Source: Burkholderiaceae bacterium
GTDB taxonomy: Bacteria > Pseudomonadota > Gammaproteobacteria > Burkholderiales > Burkholderiaceae_D
Direction: 5' to 3'
Assembly: GCA_004298905.1 (NCBI GenBank)
Contig: SCTK01000023.1
Span: forward strand, 1-52,423
Length of the DNA stretch: 52,423 nucleotides
Shown: positions 26,211-35,122 of the stretch, piece after piece
Numbering within the stretch: the first letter of the stretch is position 1
Layout of the letters: every line of letters begins with the position of its first letter
Notes under the pieces: generated by a model
What the model saw: the letters and a program-made list of their open reading frames with translations, nothing else
The model's database searches: none
What the model was told of the DNA's origin: nothing
Translations under genes and position numbers: made by a program

Positions 26211-28442
26211 ATGCCGGCTCAACCTTCCCCCACAGATGCACCGGATGCATGGCTGAATGCGGTGCGCACCTATGCCGAGACGGTGTTGGCGGGTCACACC
26301 CTGCCCACGGGCGAGCCGGCGCACGCGCATGCGCAAGGAGCGGCGCAGATTTTGAACGGGATCGGGACGGATGTTGCAACGCAAGGTGCGGCGTGGTTGT
26401 TTCCCGTCGATTTCCTTCATCCTGCCGCGCAGCATGGTGCGCTGATTGAGGATTTGACGGCGCGCTTCGGCGCCGAAGTGGTGCAGCTGATCGTGCCGCT
26501 GCGGCAGTTACTGCGCTTGCGCGAATTGACGCTGGGGCAGTTGAGCGAGACGGAGACCAGTGGCAAGAGCGCGCGCGATCTGTCCAATCAAATCGAAGTG
26601 CTGCGCAAGATGGTGCTGGCCATGGCGGCCGATATACGCGTGGTACTGCTGCGGCTGGCCTCGCGCTTGCAAACCATGCGTTTTTTCGCCGCCAGCAAGG
26701 CTTCGCCTGATGATGCCGCAGTGCGCGAATTCGCCAATGAAACGATGCAGATTTACGCGCCGCTGGCCAACCGTCTCGGCATCTGGCAATTGAAGTGGGA
26801 ACTGGAAGATCTGGCGTTCCGCTTTCTCGAACCGGATACGTACAAGAAAATTGCCCGCCAGCTGGATGAGAAACGCGTCGAGCGCGAGCAATTCATTCAC
26901 GATGCCATTGCGCGCCTGCATAGCGAACTGGCCAAGCAGGGGATTACTGCCGACATCAGCGGCCGCCCCAAACACATCTACAGCATCGTCAACAAATTGC
27001 GCGGCAAGTCGCTGCAATTCGACCAGCTCTACGACGTGCGCGCACTGCGTGTGATCTGCACTGAGGTCAAGGATTGCTACACCGTGCTCGGCCTACTGCA
27101 CCATCTGTGGAAGCCGATCGCCGAGGAATTCGACGACTATATCGCGCGCCCCAAGCCGAACGGTTATCAATCGCTGCACACCGTGCTGGTGTCCGAGGAT
27201 GGGCGTCCGTTTGAAGTGCAGATTCGCACCCGCGCCATGCACCAGTTTGCCGAGTACGGGGTGGCGGCACATTGGCGTTACAAGGAAGCGGGCAGCAAGG
27301 GTTATGCCGGTGGCGTGCAGGCGAACCAGGATTACGATGCGCGCATTGCCTGGCTGCGGCAACTGCTGGCATGGAAGACCGAGGTGACCGACACCGTCGT
27401 CGATACGCAGCAATGGGCTGAGCAACTTAAGGCCGCAGCGCTGGACGAACGTATCTATGTGTTAACACCGGAAGCACGCGTGATCGATCTGCCCGCCGGG
27501 TCTACGCCTATCGATTTCGCCTATCACCTGCACAGTGACCTGGGTCACCGCTGCCGTGGGGCCAAGGTGGATGGCGTCATGGTGCCGCTCAACACGGTGT
27601 TGAAAAACGGGCAGACGGTGGAAATCGTGGTCGCCAAGCAGGGCGGCCCCTCGCGCGATTGGCTTAACCCGCAGCTGGGTTTTTTGCGCAGCACGCGTTC
27701 GCGCGCCAAGGTGCGGCAATGGTTCAATGCGGTTGAGCTGGAAGAAACGCGTGCCAGCGGCCGGGCCATCCTCGAGAAAGAATTGCAACGCCTGGGCAAG
27801 ACGGCAGCGAGTCTGGAAGATCTGGCGCAGCAACTGGGTTTTGAAAAAGCCGATGACTTATTCATTGCCATCGGCCGCGAAGTGGTGCGCCCGCGGCAGA
27901 TTGCCGAAGCGCTTGGATTGCTTGCACCCGCTGAAACCGTCGATCTCGAAACCACGCTGCCCACGCGCAGCGCCAGCGCCAGCAGCGTTGAACGCGGCGC
28001 CAAAAGCGGTGTGCTGGTGGTGGGGGTCGATGCCTTGATGACACAGCTGGCGCGTTGCTGCCGTCCGGCACCGCCCGACCCCATCATCGGTTTCGTCACG
28101 CGCGGGCGCGGCGTGTCGATTCACCGTTTGGGATGCAGCAATCTGGCCGCCATGCTGCGCCGTTCTCCCGAGCGCAGCATCGAAGTGACCTGGGGTCAAC
28201 GTGCGGGCGCGCTGTATCCGGTTGACATCATCGTGTTGGCGAATGATCGCCAAGGGTTGCTACGCGATATTTCGGAAGTGCTGGCGCGCGAAAAAATCAA
28301 CGTCATCGGCGTCAACACCCAATCCGAAGGCGATCAGGCGCGCATGCGTTTCACCACTGAAATCGTCAGCACGCAGCATTTGCAACGCGCGCTGGGCTTG
28401 ATTCGCGAAGTACGCGGCGTGACCGATGCGCGGCGCAAATAA
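26211..28442 (+). CDS. relA: Monofunctional (p)ppGpp synthetase RelA
   Basis: A 743-aa ribosome-associated enzyme that makes (p)ppGpp from ATP and GTP/GDP in amino-acid starvation. The N-terminal HD-hydrolase domain is degenerate: AAWLFPVDFLHPA stands near residue 64 where active enzymes have HDxxED. The synthetase domain has KPNGYQSLHTVLV and an EFDD motif near 306, the acidic ExDD type of synthetase-only RelA. A TGS domain follows near 414, then a Cys-rich zinc-finger-type region (LARCCRPAPPDPIIGF) and a C-terminal ACT domain from about 670. I set the start at ATG 26211; the frame runs further upstream but would cross mtfA. A separate SpoT is expected elsewhere. Confidence 0.95.
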   Translation: MPAQPSPTDAPDAWLNAVRTYAETVLAGHTLPTGEPAHAHAQGAAQILNGIGTDVATQGAAWLFPVDFLHPAAQHGALIEDLTARFGAEVVQLIVPLRQLLRLRELTLGQLSETETSGKSARDLSNQIEVLRKMVLAMAADIRVVLLRLASRLQTMRFFAASKASPDDAAVREFANETMQIYAPLANRLGIWQLKWELEDLAFRFLEPDTYKKIARQLDEKRVEREQFIHDAIARLHSELAKQGITADISGRPKHIYSIVNKLRGKSLQFDQLYDVRALRVICTEVKDCYTVLGLLHHLWKPIAEEFDDYIARPKPNGYQSLHTVLVSEDGRPFEVQIRTRAMHQFAEYGVAAHWRYKEAGSKGYAGGVQANQDYDARIAWLRQLLAWKTEVTDTVVDTQQWAEQLKAAALDERIYVLTPEARVIDLPAGSTPIDFAYHLHSDLGHRCRGAKVDGVMVPLNTVLKNGQTVEIVVAKQGGPSRDWLNPQLGFLRSTRSRAKVRQWFNAVELEETRASGRAILEKELQRLGKTAASLEDLAQQLGFEKADDLFIAIGREVVRPRQIAEALGLLAPAETVDLETTLPTRSASASSVERGAKSGVLVVGVDALMTQLARCCRPAPPDPIIGFVTRGRGVSIHRLGCSNLAAMLRRSPERSIEVTWGQRAGALYPVDIIVLANDRQGLLRDISEVLAREKINVIGVNTQSEGDQARMRFTTEIVSTQHLQRALGLIREVRGVTDARRK

Positions 28443-28461
28443 AGACACTTCTTCTTCACCC

Positions 28462-28968
28462 ATGCGTAATTCGAATCGGACAGCCCCACCCATCGACGAA
28501 AGATTTGCTGCCGCACGCAGGCGCACGTTGAAGGCGATTGCCGCTTTTGAGGCTCTCAAGGGCATGGCAGCGCTGGTTGCGATTTTGGGGCTGCTCGATC
28601 TCATGCATCACGATATCCGGCACCTTGCGATTGAGCTGATCGGTCGTTTCCATCTGGACCCAGACGCGCAGTACGCATCGATTCTGTTGCACTATGCTGA
28701 CCTGCTTCCGGGCGCCAATATCTATGCCTTGATGGCACTGGCCAGTGGATACATTCTGGTGCGCGGGTTGGAAGCCTACGGGCTCTGGTACGATCAGGCC
28801 TGGGGTGAATGGCTGGGCGCGCTATCGGGCGGCCTGTACATTCCGTTCGAATTCATTCACCTGCTGCATCGGCCATCCCTCGTCAACGCCGCCGTATTGA
28901 TGGCCAATGTTTTTGTTGTCGTTTTTCTTGCGGTTCAATTGTGGTTGCGGCGCCGAACGTATCGCTAG
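28462..28968 (+). CDS. DUF2127-family membrane protein
   Basis: A 168-aa inner-membrane protein with about four hydrophobic helices, including AFEALKGMAALVAILGLLDL and ALASGYILVRGLEAYGLW, typical of the DUF2127 family of unknown function. It starts 19 bases after relA and could be cotranscribed with it. An in-frame ATG at 28426 inside relA is possible but less likely. No catalytic motif seen. Confidence 0.8.
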   Translation: MRNSNRTAPPIDERFAAARRRTLKAIAAFEALKGMAALVAILGLLDLMHHDIRHLAIELIGRFHLDPDAQYASILLHYADLLPGANIYALMALASGYILVRGLEAYGLWYDQAWGEWLGALSGGLYIPFEFIHLLHRPSLVNAAVLMANVFVVVFLAVQLWLRRRTYR

Positions 28969-29012
28969 GGCACAACGCGTGGCACATACGTAATGCAAGC
29001 ATACAAAACACG

Positions 29013-29579
29013 TTACCTTCGACGCCGCCAGCGTTGGATCACAAAATACGCGCCGACCATCCCGCCTAAATGAGCGAAGTGTGCGACGCCCGCTTGTGTG
29101 CCGGTCACACCCAGCATCAACTCAAGCCCGGCATAGAGCGTGACAAACAACCAGGCCGGCAGTGGAATGGGCGGAAACAGCAGCACCAGCACGCGGTTGG
29201 GAAAGAACATGGCATACGCCAGCAGCAAGCCGAACACGCCGCCGGATGCGCCGACAGTGGGTTCGCCACTGCCGCTCACCAATGTGAATGCAAGTTGCGC
29301 GATACTGGCGGTCAGCACACTGGCGAAGTAGAGCAGGAAAAATGTTTGCCGCAGCAGCAGCGCTTCCAGCTCACGGCCAAACATCCACAGACCAAACATA
29401 TTAAAAGCCAGGTGCATGAGGTTGCCATGCAGGAATGCGTAGGTGATGACCTGCCAGGGCATGAAACCCGCCTGCAAGGGCCAGAGGGCGAATGCGCGCA
29501 CAAAACCGCCGCCGGCGCTGAGCTCCAGCAAATATGCAATGACGTTGATGAAAATCAGTATGCCCACTGCGCTTGCCAT
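29013..29579 (-). CDS. Rhomboid-family intramembrane serine protease
   Basis: A 188-aa six-helix membrane protein that cuts transmembrane substrates within the bilayer. The catalytic Ser is in GASGGVFGLL and the His in AHFAHLGGMVGA; FLHGNLMHLAFNM supplies the conserved HxxxN oxyanion region. Length and motif order fit the compact bacterial rhomboids. It is downstream of the VOC gene by 12 bases on the same strand and convergent with the DUF2127 gene. Substrates are unknown. Confidence 0.9.
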   Translation of the reverse strand: MASAVGILIFINVIAYLLELSAGGGFVRAFALWPLQAGFMPWQVITYAFLHGNLMHLAFNMFGLWMFGRELEALLLRQTFFLLYFASVLTASIAQLAFTLVSGSGEPTVGASGGVFGLLLAYAMFFPNRVLVLLFPPIPLPAWLFVTLYAGLELMLGVTGTQAGVAHFAHLGGMVGAYFVIQRWRRRR

Positions 29580-29591
29580 GCGTGTTCCTTT

Positions 29592-30104
29592 CTATGAGTT
29601 TTTCGGGGTGCGGCAATTGGCACTGATCGTGTCCGCGCCGAAGCGTTCGATCTCACGCTCCAGATCGAGCCGTGTCATGCGATGCGGTTGATTGATCTCT
29701 TCCGCCGTCAAAAGTTCGAGTGGCGCCATCCACATCACTTCCAACTCCAGCCCGTCATGATCGCGCGCATACAGGCTTTTGGTGCGCACGTGATTGGTCT
29801 CGCCGTACAGCGCACCCGCTTCCACCAGCCGCGTGCGCAGGGTACGCAGCTCGCCCAGTGTCGTCACTTCCCAGGCCAGGTGATACAGGCCGACCATGTT
29901 ATGCCCGGCCTGCGTCGCTGCCGCATCCGCACCGATCGAAAACAGCGCGAGGTCGTGGTCGTTGGTCGAAGCCGGGGCGCGCAGAAAGCGGGCATTGGGA
30001 AACAGAAAGGCATCGGTGAAGCCGAGTACATCGCAGTAAAACGCGGCGCTTTTTTCGGCGTCGCGCACATAGAGGACAGCGTGGTTGAGGCGAGCGATCG
30101 GCAT
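29592..30104 (-). CDS. VOC-family (glyoxalase/dioxygenase-fold) protein
   Basis: A 170-aa vicinal-oxygen-chelate protein: LNHAVLYVRDAEKSAAFYCDVLGF at the N-terminus and DHDGLELEVMW near the end supply likely metal-ligand His and Glu. The reaction cannot be told. Start ATG 30104 has a strong AAGGAG nine bases upstream and overlaps the lyase stop by one base (TAATG), so it is translationally coupled to the HMG-CoA lyase. The longer frame to 30182 lies inside the lyase gene and is rejected. Confidence 0.85.
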   Translation of the reverse strand: MPIARLNHAVLYVRDAEKSAAFYCDVLGFTDAFLFPNARFLRAPASTNDHDLALFSIGADAAATQAGHNMVGLYHLAWEVTTLGELRTLRTRLVEAGALYGETNHVRTKSLYARDHDGLELEVMWMAPLELLTAEEINQPHRMTRLDLEREIERFGADTISANCRTPKNS

Positions 30105-31024
30105 TAGTGATTCTCCTTCCTGGCGGCGAGCGCATTGCCCGCACGTGCATTGGATTTGCGGCCGAGCTGCGCGCTGATCCATTGGCCGGTCTCGACCATC
30201 GCATTCAGGTCGATGCCGGTCTCGATGCCCAGCCCGTGCAGCAGATAGAGCAGGTCTTCGGTAGCGACGTTGCCGGTCGCGCCCTTGGCGTAAGGGCAGC
30301 CGCCCAGTCCGGCGATGGACGCATCGAAGCGATGGATGCCCACTTGCAGGCTGGCAAACACATTGGCCAGCGCCTGCCCATAGGTGTCGTGAAAATGGCC
30401 GGAGAGGTGATCCAGCGGCACGATGCGCGCAGCAGCTTCCAGCACGCGCTGTACCTGCACTGCAGTGCCGACGCCGATGGTGTCAGCGATACCGATTTCG
30501 TCGCAACCCAGATCGGCAAAACGCTGCACGACTTCAGCCACCTTCTCCACCGCCACCGCGCCCTCATAGGGGCAGCCCAGCGCGCAGCTCACGGCGGCGC
30601 GAATGCGCAGATTATTGCGGCGCGCTTCCTGCACCACCGGGATAAAGCGGTCGATCGACTCGGCAATCGAGCAATTGATATTCTTGTGCGAAAACGTCTC
30701 GCTGGCCGCGCCAAAGATCACGATCTCGTTCGCACCACTGGTCAGCGCGCCGACAAAGCCCTGCATGTTCGGCGTCAGCACGCTATAGCGCACGCCACGC
30801 GAACGAATGATGCCCGCCATCACCTCCGCCGCATCGGCCATCTGCGGCACCCACTTGGGCGAAACGAAAGAAGTCACCTCAAGACTCTGCACCCCCGCCG
30901 CCAGCAACCGGTTGCACAGCGAAACTTTGATCGCCGTCGAGATCGGCTGCGCCTCATTCTGCAAGCCGTCGCGCGGGCCGACTTCGGTGACGATGACTTT
31001 GGTGGGGAGGGTCGATGTACTCAT
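30104..31024 (-). CDS. liuE: Hydroxymethylglutaryl-CoA lyase
   Basis: A 306-aa TIM-barrel enzyme that splits HMG-CoA into acetoacetate and acetyl-CoA, the last step of leucine breakdown. VTEVGPRDGLQNEAQ is the metal/active-site start and GLGGCPYAKGATGNVATED holds the catalytic Cys loop. Upstream partners liuC, liuB and liuA lie beyond a 1.5-kb stretch of foreign-looking DNA, so it is separated from the rest of its pathway genes and may have a new promoter. Confidence 0.95.
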   Translation of the reverse strand: MSTSTLPTKVIVTEVGPRDGLQNEAQPISTAIKVSLCNRLLAAGVQSLEVTSFVSPKWVPQMADAAEVMAGIIRSRGVRYSVLTPNMQGFVGALTSGANEIVIFGAASETFSHKNINCSIAESIDRFIPVVQEARRNNLRIRAAVSCALGCPYEGAVAVEKVAEVVQRFADLGCDEIGIADTIGVGTAVQVQRVLEAAARIVPLDHLSGHFHDTYGQALANVFASLQVGIHRFDASIAGLGGCPYAKGATGNVATEDLLYLLHGLGIETGIDLNAMVETGQWISAQLGRKSNARAGNALAARKENH

Positions 31025-31185
31025 ACCGTAATGCTACCTTGCGGAAGAGCAAAAGCAACCTCCAAACCACGCCAACGCAGATATGCAGAAAATTGAATGG
31101 CAGCGGATTCGTTTTATTTTTCTGTTGAGGAAAAAATTCGACTCCGGTACATTCCATCTTATCAAGGCAATCGGCCCCTTCCGTT

Positions 31186-31494
31186 ATGACTGACACAGAA
31201 GCGATTTCGAGAATCCAATGGGCGATTAGTTCATTACCTGCCAAGTCTGGAACATGGCTGGACTCGATTCCAATTCAACTTCAATACTGCGCAGACCTGC
31301 TTCACGGGCGAGTCGGCCCCGATCGAGTCGAAGAAATAAACATGGGCTATATCGCGGTCCGCGAGTTCGACGGTTACGAGAAGGGATCAGAAGAGTTCGA
31401 ATTGACTGAGGTCATTTGCGAAATTGACTACTACGTAAAGAGTCGTTTCTTTACATACGCCCAGAAGGTAAAGCATGGCATGCACAAGCGGTAG
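31186..31494 (+). CDS. Hypothetical protein, 102 aa
   Basis: A small frame (MTDTEAISRIQWAISSL) encoding a soluble, acidic protein with no signal peptide. It opposes the liu genes, and its codon use (many A/T-ending codons) differs from theirs, which points to acquired DNA. I recognise no family; an immunity-type or stand-alone accessory protein would fit its size and surroundings, but nothing proves this. It may be part of the same insertion as the nearby toxin-antitoxin pair. Confidence 0.55.
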   Translation: MTDTEAISRIQWAISSLPAKSGTWLDSIPIQLQYCADLLHGRVGPDRVEEINMGYIAVREFDGYEKGSEEFELTEVICEIDYYVKSRFFTYAQKVKHGMHKR

Positions 31495-31548
31495 GCGTGG
31501 AATTTTGCCTGCCAGAAAGGGATCAATGGAGTCAGACTCGATTGATTA

Positions 31549-31734
31549 CTACTTCGCCCAACGCGGTTTACGCTTTTCAAGGAACGCCGCCACACCTTCG
31601 CGGCCGTCTTCGCTGTTGCGGGCTTGGGCGATGGTGACTGCGGTGAGTTCGCGCAGGTTGGCGTTGAGGGCGTGGTTGTCGAGTTGGCCGATCAACTGCT
31701 TGGTGCTGGCGATGGCGTGCGGGCTGGCTTGCAG
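31549..31734 (-). pseudogene. Duplicate 3'-end fragment of liuC
   Basis: 186 bases that align without gaps to 32558-32743, the last 61 codons and stop of the intact liuC; I count 11 differences (about 94% identity). It still encodes ...LEKRKPRWAK then TAG, with substitutions mostly synonymous, but has no start and breaks off sharply at 31734. The remaining divergence suggests either an old duplication or entry of a homologous segment from a related strain. It marks one side of the toxin-antitoxin insertion. Confidence 0.88.
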
Positions 31735-31783
31735 TGCAAATTGAAAAGTACCGGAGTAGTTTTGTTTTTTGACTGTGGAAAAT

Positions 31784-31810
31784 TTGACACTGCACAGAGA
31801 TCGCTATAGA
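31784..31810 (+). promoter_or_regulatory. Candidate promoter of the mntA-hepT pair
   Basis: TTGACA at 31784-31789 and TATAGA at 31805-31810, spaced by 15 bases, lie about 30 bases before the mntA ATG. The hexamers are good but the spacing is short. Confidence 0.35.
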
Positions 31811-31839
31811 TTCGCCTAACCACATCAAAGTCAGCCGAC

Positions 31840-32130
31840 ATGAAACCCTCAGAAGCACTTTCAACTCATCGAGACGCCATTCGCAAGATCGTCGAACAGA
31901 ACCGGGCGCGCAATGTGCGTGTGTTCGGCTCGGCGATTCACGGCAAGGATCATGAGGGGAGCGACCTTGATCTGCTGGTTGACCCTACGCAGGAAACCAC
32001 GCTGTTTGATTTGGCACGCATCCAGGGACATTTGCAAACGCTACTGGGCGTGGAGGTCGATGTCCTGACCCCGGCAGCCTTGCCAGAGAAATTCCGCCAG
32101 CGCGTCCTTGCCGAAGCGCTGCCTGTATGA
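31840..32130 (+). CDS. mntA: MntA-type nucleotidyltransferase antitoxin
   Basis: A 96-aa minimal nucleotidyltransferase. The GSx10DxD motif is intact (Gly30-Ser31, Asp42, Asp44: VFGSAIHG then SDLDLLVD). In studied type VII toxin-antitoxin pairs the enzyme AMPylates the HEPN toxin on a Tyr and silences it. The stop overlaps the start of the next gene (ATGA), as is usual for these pairs. It sits between a liuC fragment and intact liuC on the opposite strand. Function is from family knowledge; activity here is inferred. Confidence 0.9.
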   Translation: MKPSEALSTHRDAIRKIVEQNRARNVRVFGSAIHGKDHEGSDLDLLVDPTQETTLFDLARIQGHLQTLLGVEVDVLTPAALPEKFRQRVLAEALPV

Positions 32131-32483
32131 GCAAAAGCGATCCTCAACGCTTGCCCGATTATCTTGGGCACATCCTTGAGGCGATACTTCGCATAGAGCG
32201 GTATACCGAGGACATGACCGAGCTCATGTTTCTCGACGACGAAAAAACCCAGGATGCAGTGATCCGCAATCTGGAAATCGTTGGTGAAGCCTGCAAGAAC
32301 ATCGAGCGGTATCACCCTGATTTTGCAGCGGCGCATCCAGAGGTTCCCTGGGGTGACGCCTACCTGCTCAGAAATCAGGTCTCACACGGTTATTTCAGAG
32401 TCGATCTTGAAATCGTTTGGCGCACGCTGCAGAATGACTTGCCGCTGCTGGCTCAACAGATTCAAGCGCTGCTGAACGAATAG
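32127..32483 (+). CDS. hepT: HepT-type HEPN toxin (DUF86)
   Basis: A 118-aa all-helical HEPN-domain protein, predicted RNase. The catalytic RX4HXY motif is complete (Arg82, His87, Tyr89 in RNQVSHGYF); the Tyr is the site AMPylated by MntA in studied homologues. It overlaps mntA by four bases. Known targets of such toxins are mRNA or tRNA; the target here is unknown. The two genes could stabilise the surrounding segment or act in phage defence. Confidence 0.9.
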   Translation: MSKSDPQRLPDYLGHILEAILRIERYTEDMTELMFLDDEKTQDAVIRNLEIVGEACKNIERYHPDFAAAHPEVPWGDAYLLRNQVSHGYFRVDLEIVWRTLQNDLPLLAQQIQALLNE

Positions 32484-32557
32484 ACGTTCAAAAAATCAAT
32501 CGCATCATTCCCTGACTTTGCACATCTCTCTGCGTATTTGTGGCGGGGTGCTTCCCT

Positions 32558-33343
32558 CTACTTTTGCCAACGCGGTTTGCGTTTTTCAAGAAAGGCCGCC
32601 ACGCCTTCGCGGCCGTCTTCGCTGTTGCGGGCCTGGGCGATGGCGACTGCGGTGAGTTCGCGCAGGTTGGCGTTGAGGGCGTGGTTGTCGAGTTGGCCGA
32701 TCAACTGCTTGGTGCTGGCGATGGCGTGGGGGCTGGCTTGCAGCAGGGTGTTGATGAGGGTTTCAAACCTTGGCTCGAAATTTTCTGTTGAGCACACTTC
32801 GTGAATCAAGCCCAGGTGTTGTGCTTCGGTGGCGGAAAATTTTTCACCGCTCAAGGCATAGCGCCGCATCTGCCGCGCACCGATGGCGCGCAGCACATAG
32901 GGGGCGATGGTGGCGGGGACGAGACCGAGCTTGACTTCGGACAGGGCGAACTGCGCTTTTTCATCGGCCAGCACAATATCGCACACGCTGATCAAACCGA
33001 TGCCGCCGCCATAGGCACCGCCCTGCACGCGGGCGATGATGGGTTTGGGGCATTGATCGAATTGATGCAGCATGTCGGCCAGCGCGCGCGCATCGGACAG
33101 ATTTTGTGCTTGATCGAGCTCGCCCATGCGCGCCATCCAGTCCAGATCGGCGCCCGCGCAAAACGTATCGCCCTGCGCCGCGAGGACGATGATGCGCACA
33201 TGGGGTTGCTCGGATACGGCGCGAATCGCAGCGCCTAGATCGGTAATCAAGACTTCGTTGAGCGCATTGCGCACCGCAGGGCGGTTCAGCCGCAGCGTGG
33301 CGATCGGTTCACAGATTTCGACGTGCAGGGCTTCGCTGTGCAT
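32558..33343 (-). CDS. liuC: Methylglutaconyl-CoA hydratase (enoyl-CoA hydratase family)
   Basis: A 261-aa crotonase-fold enzyme that hydrates 3-methylglutaconyl-CoA to HMG-CoA in leucine breakdown. LNRPAVRNALNE, AAQGDTFCAGADLDWMA and the oxyanion stretch ARVQGGAYGGGIGLISVCD are family marks; the specific role is inferred from its liu neighbours. I chose ATG 33343 (MHSEALHVEICEPIATLRL); the longer frame to 33382 reaches into a repeat. Its last 186 bases are duplicated at 31549-31734. In related cluster orders liuD would come next; here a toxin-antitoxin pair does. Confidence 0.92.
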   Translation of the reverse strand: MHSEALHVEICEPIATLRLNRPAVRNALNEVLITDLGAAIRAVSEQPHVRIIVLAAQGDTFCAGADLDWMARMGELDQAQNLSDARALADMLHQFDQCPKPIIARVQGGAYGGGIGLISVCDIVLADEKAQFALSEVKLGLVPATIAPYVLRAIGARQMRRYALSGEKFSATEAQHLGLIHEVCSTENFEPRFETLINTLLQASPHAIASTKQLIGQLDNHALNANLRELTAVAIAQARNSEDGREGVAAFLEKRKPRWQK

Positions 33344-33385
33344 GGGTGTTCCCGAATAGATAAAAATTACCCAAATCGGCAAATT

Positions 33386-33487
33386 ACCCCTCCCCCTTCA
33401 AGGGGGAGGTTGGGAGGGGGATGGGGGTACTGCGGCTTGCTCAAGGAAACCCATCCCCACCCTAGCCCTCCCCTTGAAGGGGAGGGT
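33386..33487. repeat. GC-rich inverted repeat between liuC and liuB
   Basis: Two facing segments, 33386-33428 and 33449-33487, each contain their own hairpin around CCCTCCCC-TTCA/TTGA-AGGGGAGG and are also roughly reverse complementary to each other. They fill most of the liuC-liuB gap. The type is an interspersed palindrome rather than a classic terminator, since no T-run follows on the minus strand. Confidence 0.8.
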
Positions 33488-33494
33488 GATACGG

Positions 33495-35102
33495 CTACAT
33501 CCGAAAAATCCCGAACTTGGTTTCTGGAATCACGGCGTTCAAACTCGCGTGCAAGCCCAATCCCAGGCATTGCCGTGTATCGACTGGGTCGATGACGCCA
33601 TCATCCCACAAGCGCGCGCTGGCGTAATAGGGGTGGCCTTCGGTTTCGTATTGCGCGCGGATCGGTTGCTTGAACGCTTCTTCCTCTTCCTTGCTCCAGC
33701 TGCCGCCTTTCGCGTCGATGCCGTCGCGCTTGATGGTCGCCATTACACTCGCGGCCTGTTCGCCGCCCATCACACTGATGCGCGCGTTGGGCCACATCCA
33801 CAGCATGCGCGGGCCGTAGGCGCGGCCGCACATGGCGTAATTGCCGGCGCCGAAACTGCCGCCGACGATGACGGTGAATTTCGGCACGCGTGCGCATGCC
33901 ACGGCGCCGACCAGCTTGGCACCGTGTTTGGCGATGCCTTCATTTTCGTATTTGCGCCCGACCATGAAGCCGGTGATGTTTTGCAAAAACACCAGTGGGA
34001 TTCTGCGCTGGCAGCACAGTTCGATGAAGTGCGTACCTTTCAATGCCGATTCGGAAAACAGAATGCCGTTGTTGGCGATGATACCGACCGGCACGCCCCA
34101 GATGCGCGCCATGCCGGTGATCAGGCTGGTGCCGTAGCGCGCCTTGTATTCGTCGAAGTCGGAATCGTCGACGATGCGCGCGATGATTTCGCGCACATCA
34201 AAGGGACGGCGCGTATCGGTGGGGATGATGCCGTACAGTTCCTGCGCGGCGTAGCGCGGAGCCACCGGCTCGCGCAGATCAAGCTGATCGGGTTTTCGAC
34301 GGTGCAGATTGCCAACGATGCGGCGTGCAATCTGCAAGGCATGGGTATCGTCGTCGGCCAGATGATCGGCGACGCCGGACAGACGCGTGTGTACATCGCC
34401 GCCGCCCAGATCTTCCGCGCTCACCACTTCGCCGACAGCGGATTTCACCAGCGGCGGCCCGGCCAGAAAAATCGTGCCCTGATTCTTGACGATGATGGAT
34501 TCGTCGCTCATGGCGGGCACGTAAGCGCCACCGGCCGTGCATGAACCCATCACCACGGCGATTTGCGGAATACCCGCGGCGCTCATATTGGCCTGGTTGT
34601 AGAAGATGCGGCCGAAGTGTTCGCGGTCGGGAAAAACTTCATCCTGATTCGGCAGATTGGCGCCACCGGAATCGACCAGATAGATGCAAGGCAGATTGTT
34701 TTCCTGCGCAATCTCTTGCGCGCGCAAATGTTTTTTCACCGTCACCGGGTAATAGGTGCCGCCCTTTACCGTGGCGTCGTTGCAGACGATCACGCATTCC
34801 TGACCATTGACGCGGCCCAGCCCGGTGATGATGCCCGCGCCCGGCGAGGCGTCGTCATACATGCCGTGCGCGGCCAGTGCCGAGAATTCCAGAAACGGTG
34901 TGTCGGCATCGAGCAGGGCGGCGATACGTTCGCGCGGCAGCAGCTTGCCGCGTCCCGTGTGTTTGGCCCGCGCAGCATCGCCGCCACCTTGCGCGATGTG
35001 CGTCAGCTTTTGCTGCAAGTCTTCGACCAGCGCTTTCATCGCTTGCGCGCTGGACTGGAAGGCGTCGCTGCTGGTGTTTATTTTTGTTTCGATGATGGGC
35101 AT
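33495..35102 (-). CDS. liuB: Methylcrotonyl-CoA carboxylase, carboxyltransferase (beta) subunit
   Basis: A 535-aa subunit that transfers carboxyl from biotin to 3-methylcrotonyl-CoA. It has two crotonase-like halves with [74 protein letters not shown] and [19 protein letters not shown], all strongly typical of MccB. It needs the biotin carboxylase/biotin-carrier alpha subunit (LiuD), whose gene is not in this window. The stop is eight bases from the repeat that separates it from liuC. Confidence 0.96.
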   Translation of the reverse strand: MPIIETKINTSSDAFQSSAQAMKALVEDLQQKLTHIAQGGGDAARAKHTGRGKLLPRERIAALLDADTPFLEFSALAAHGMYDDASPGAGIITGLGRVNGQECVIVCNDATVKGGTYYPVTVKKHLRAQEIAQENNLPCIYLVDSGGANLPNQDEVFPDREHFGRIFYNQANMSAAGIPQIAVVMGSCTAGGAYVPAMSDESIIVKNQGTIFLAGPPLVKSAVGEVVSAEDLGGGDVHTRLSGVADHLADDDTHALQIARRIVGNLHRRKPDQLDLREPVAPRYAAQELYGIIPTDTRRPFDVREIIARIVDDSDFDEYKARYGTSLITGMARIWGVPVGIIANNGILFSESALKGTHFIELCCQRRIPLVFLQNITGFMVGRKYENEGIAKHGAKLVGAVACARVPKFTVIVGGSFGAGNYAMCGRAYGPRMLWMWPNARISVMGGEQAASVMATIKRDGIDAKGGSWSKEEEEAFKQPIRAQYETEGHPYYASARLWDDGVIDPVDTRQCLGLGLHASLNAVIPETKFGIFRM

Positions 35103-35122
35103 GTTAGTTAGCCAAAGGAATG

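Larger units (their letters stand above)
31495..31839. other. Gap with liuC fragment and toxin-antitoxin promoter region
   Basis: This 345-base stretch has no intact gene. It holds a small palindromic motif near 31527-31548 (TGGAGTCAGACTCGATTG), the 186-bp duplicate of the liuC 3' end, and 105 A/T-rich bases leading to mntA. A 60-base piece (31735-31794) inside it begins and ends with TGCA and lies exactly at the end of the liuC fragment. Confidence 0.6.

Noticed and set aside
31549-31734. Considered as a functional second hydratase gene
   Set aside because: Only the last 61 codons are present; there is no start or active-site region.
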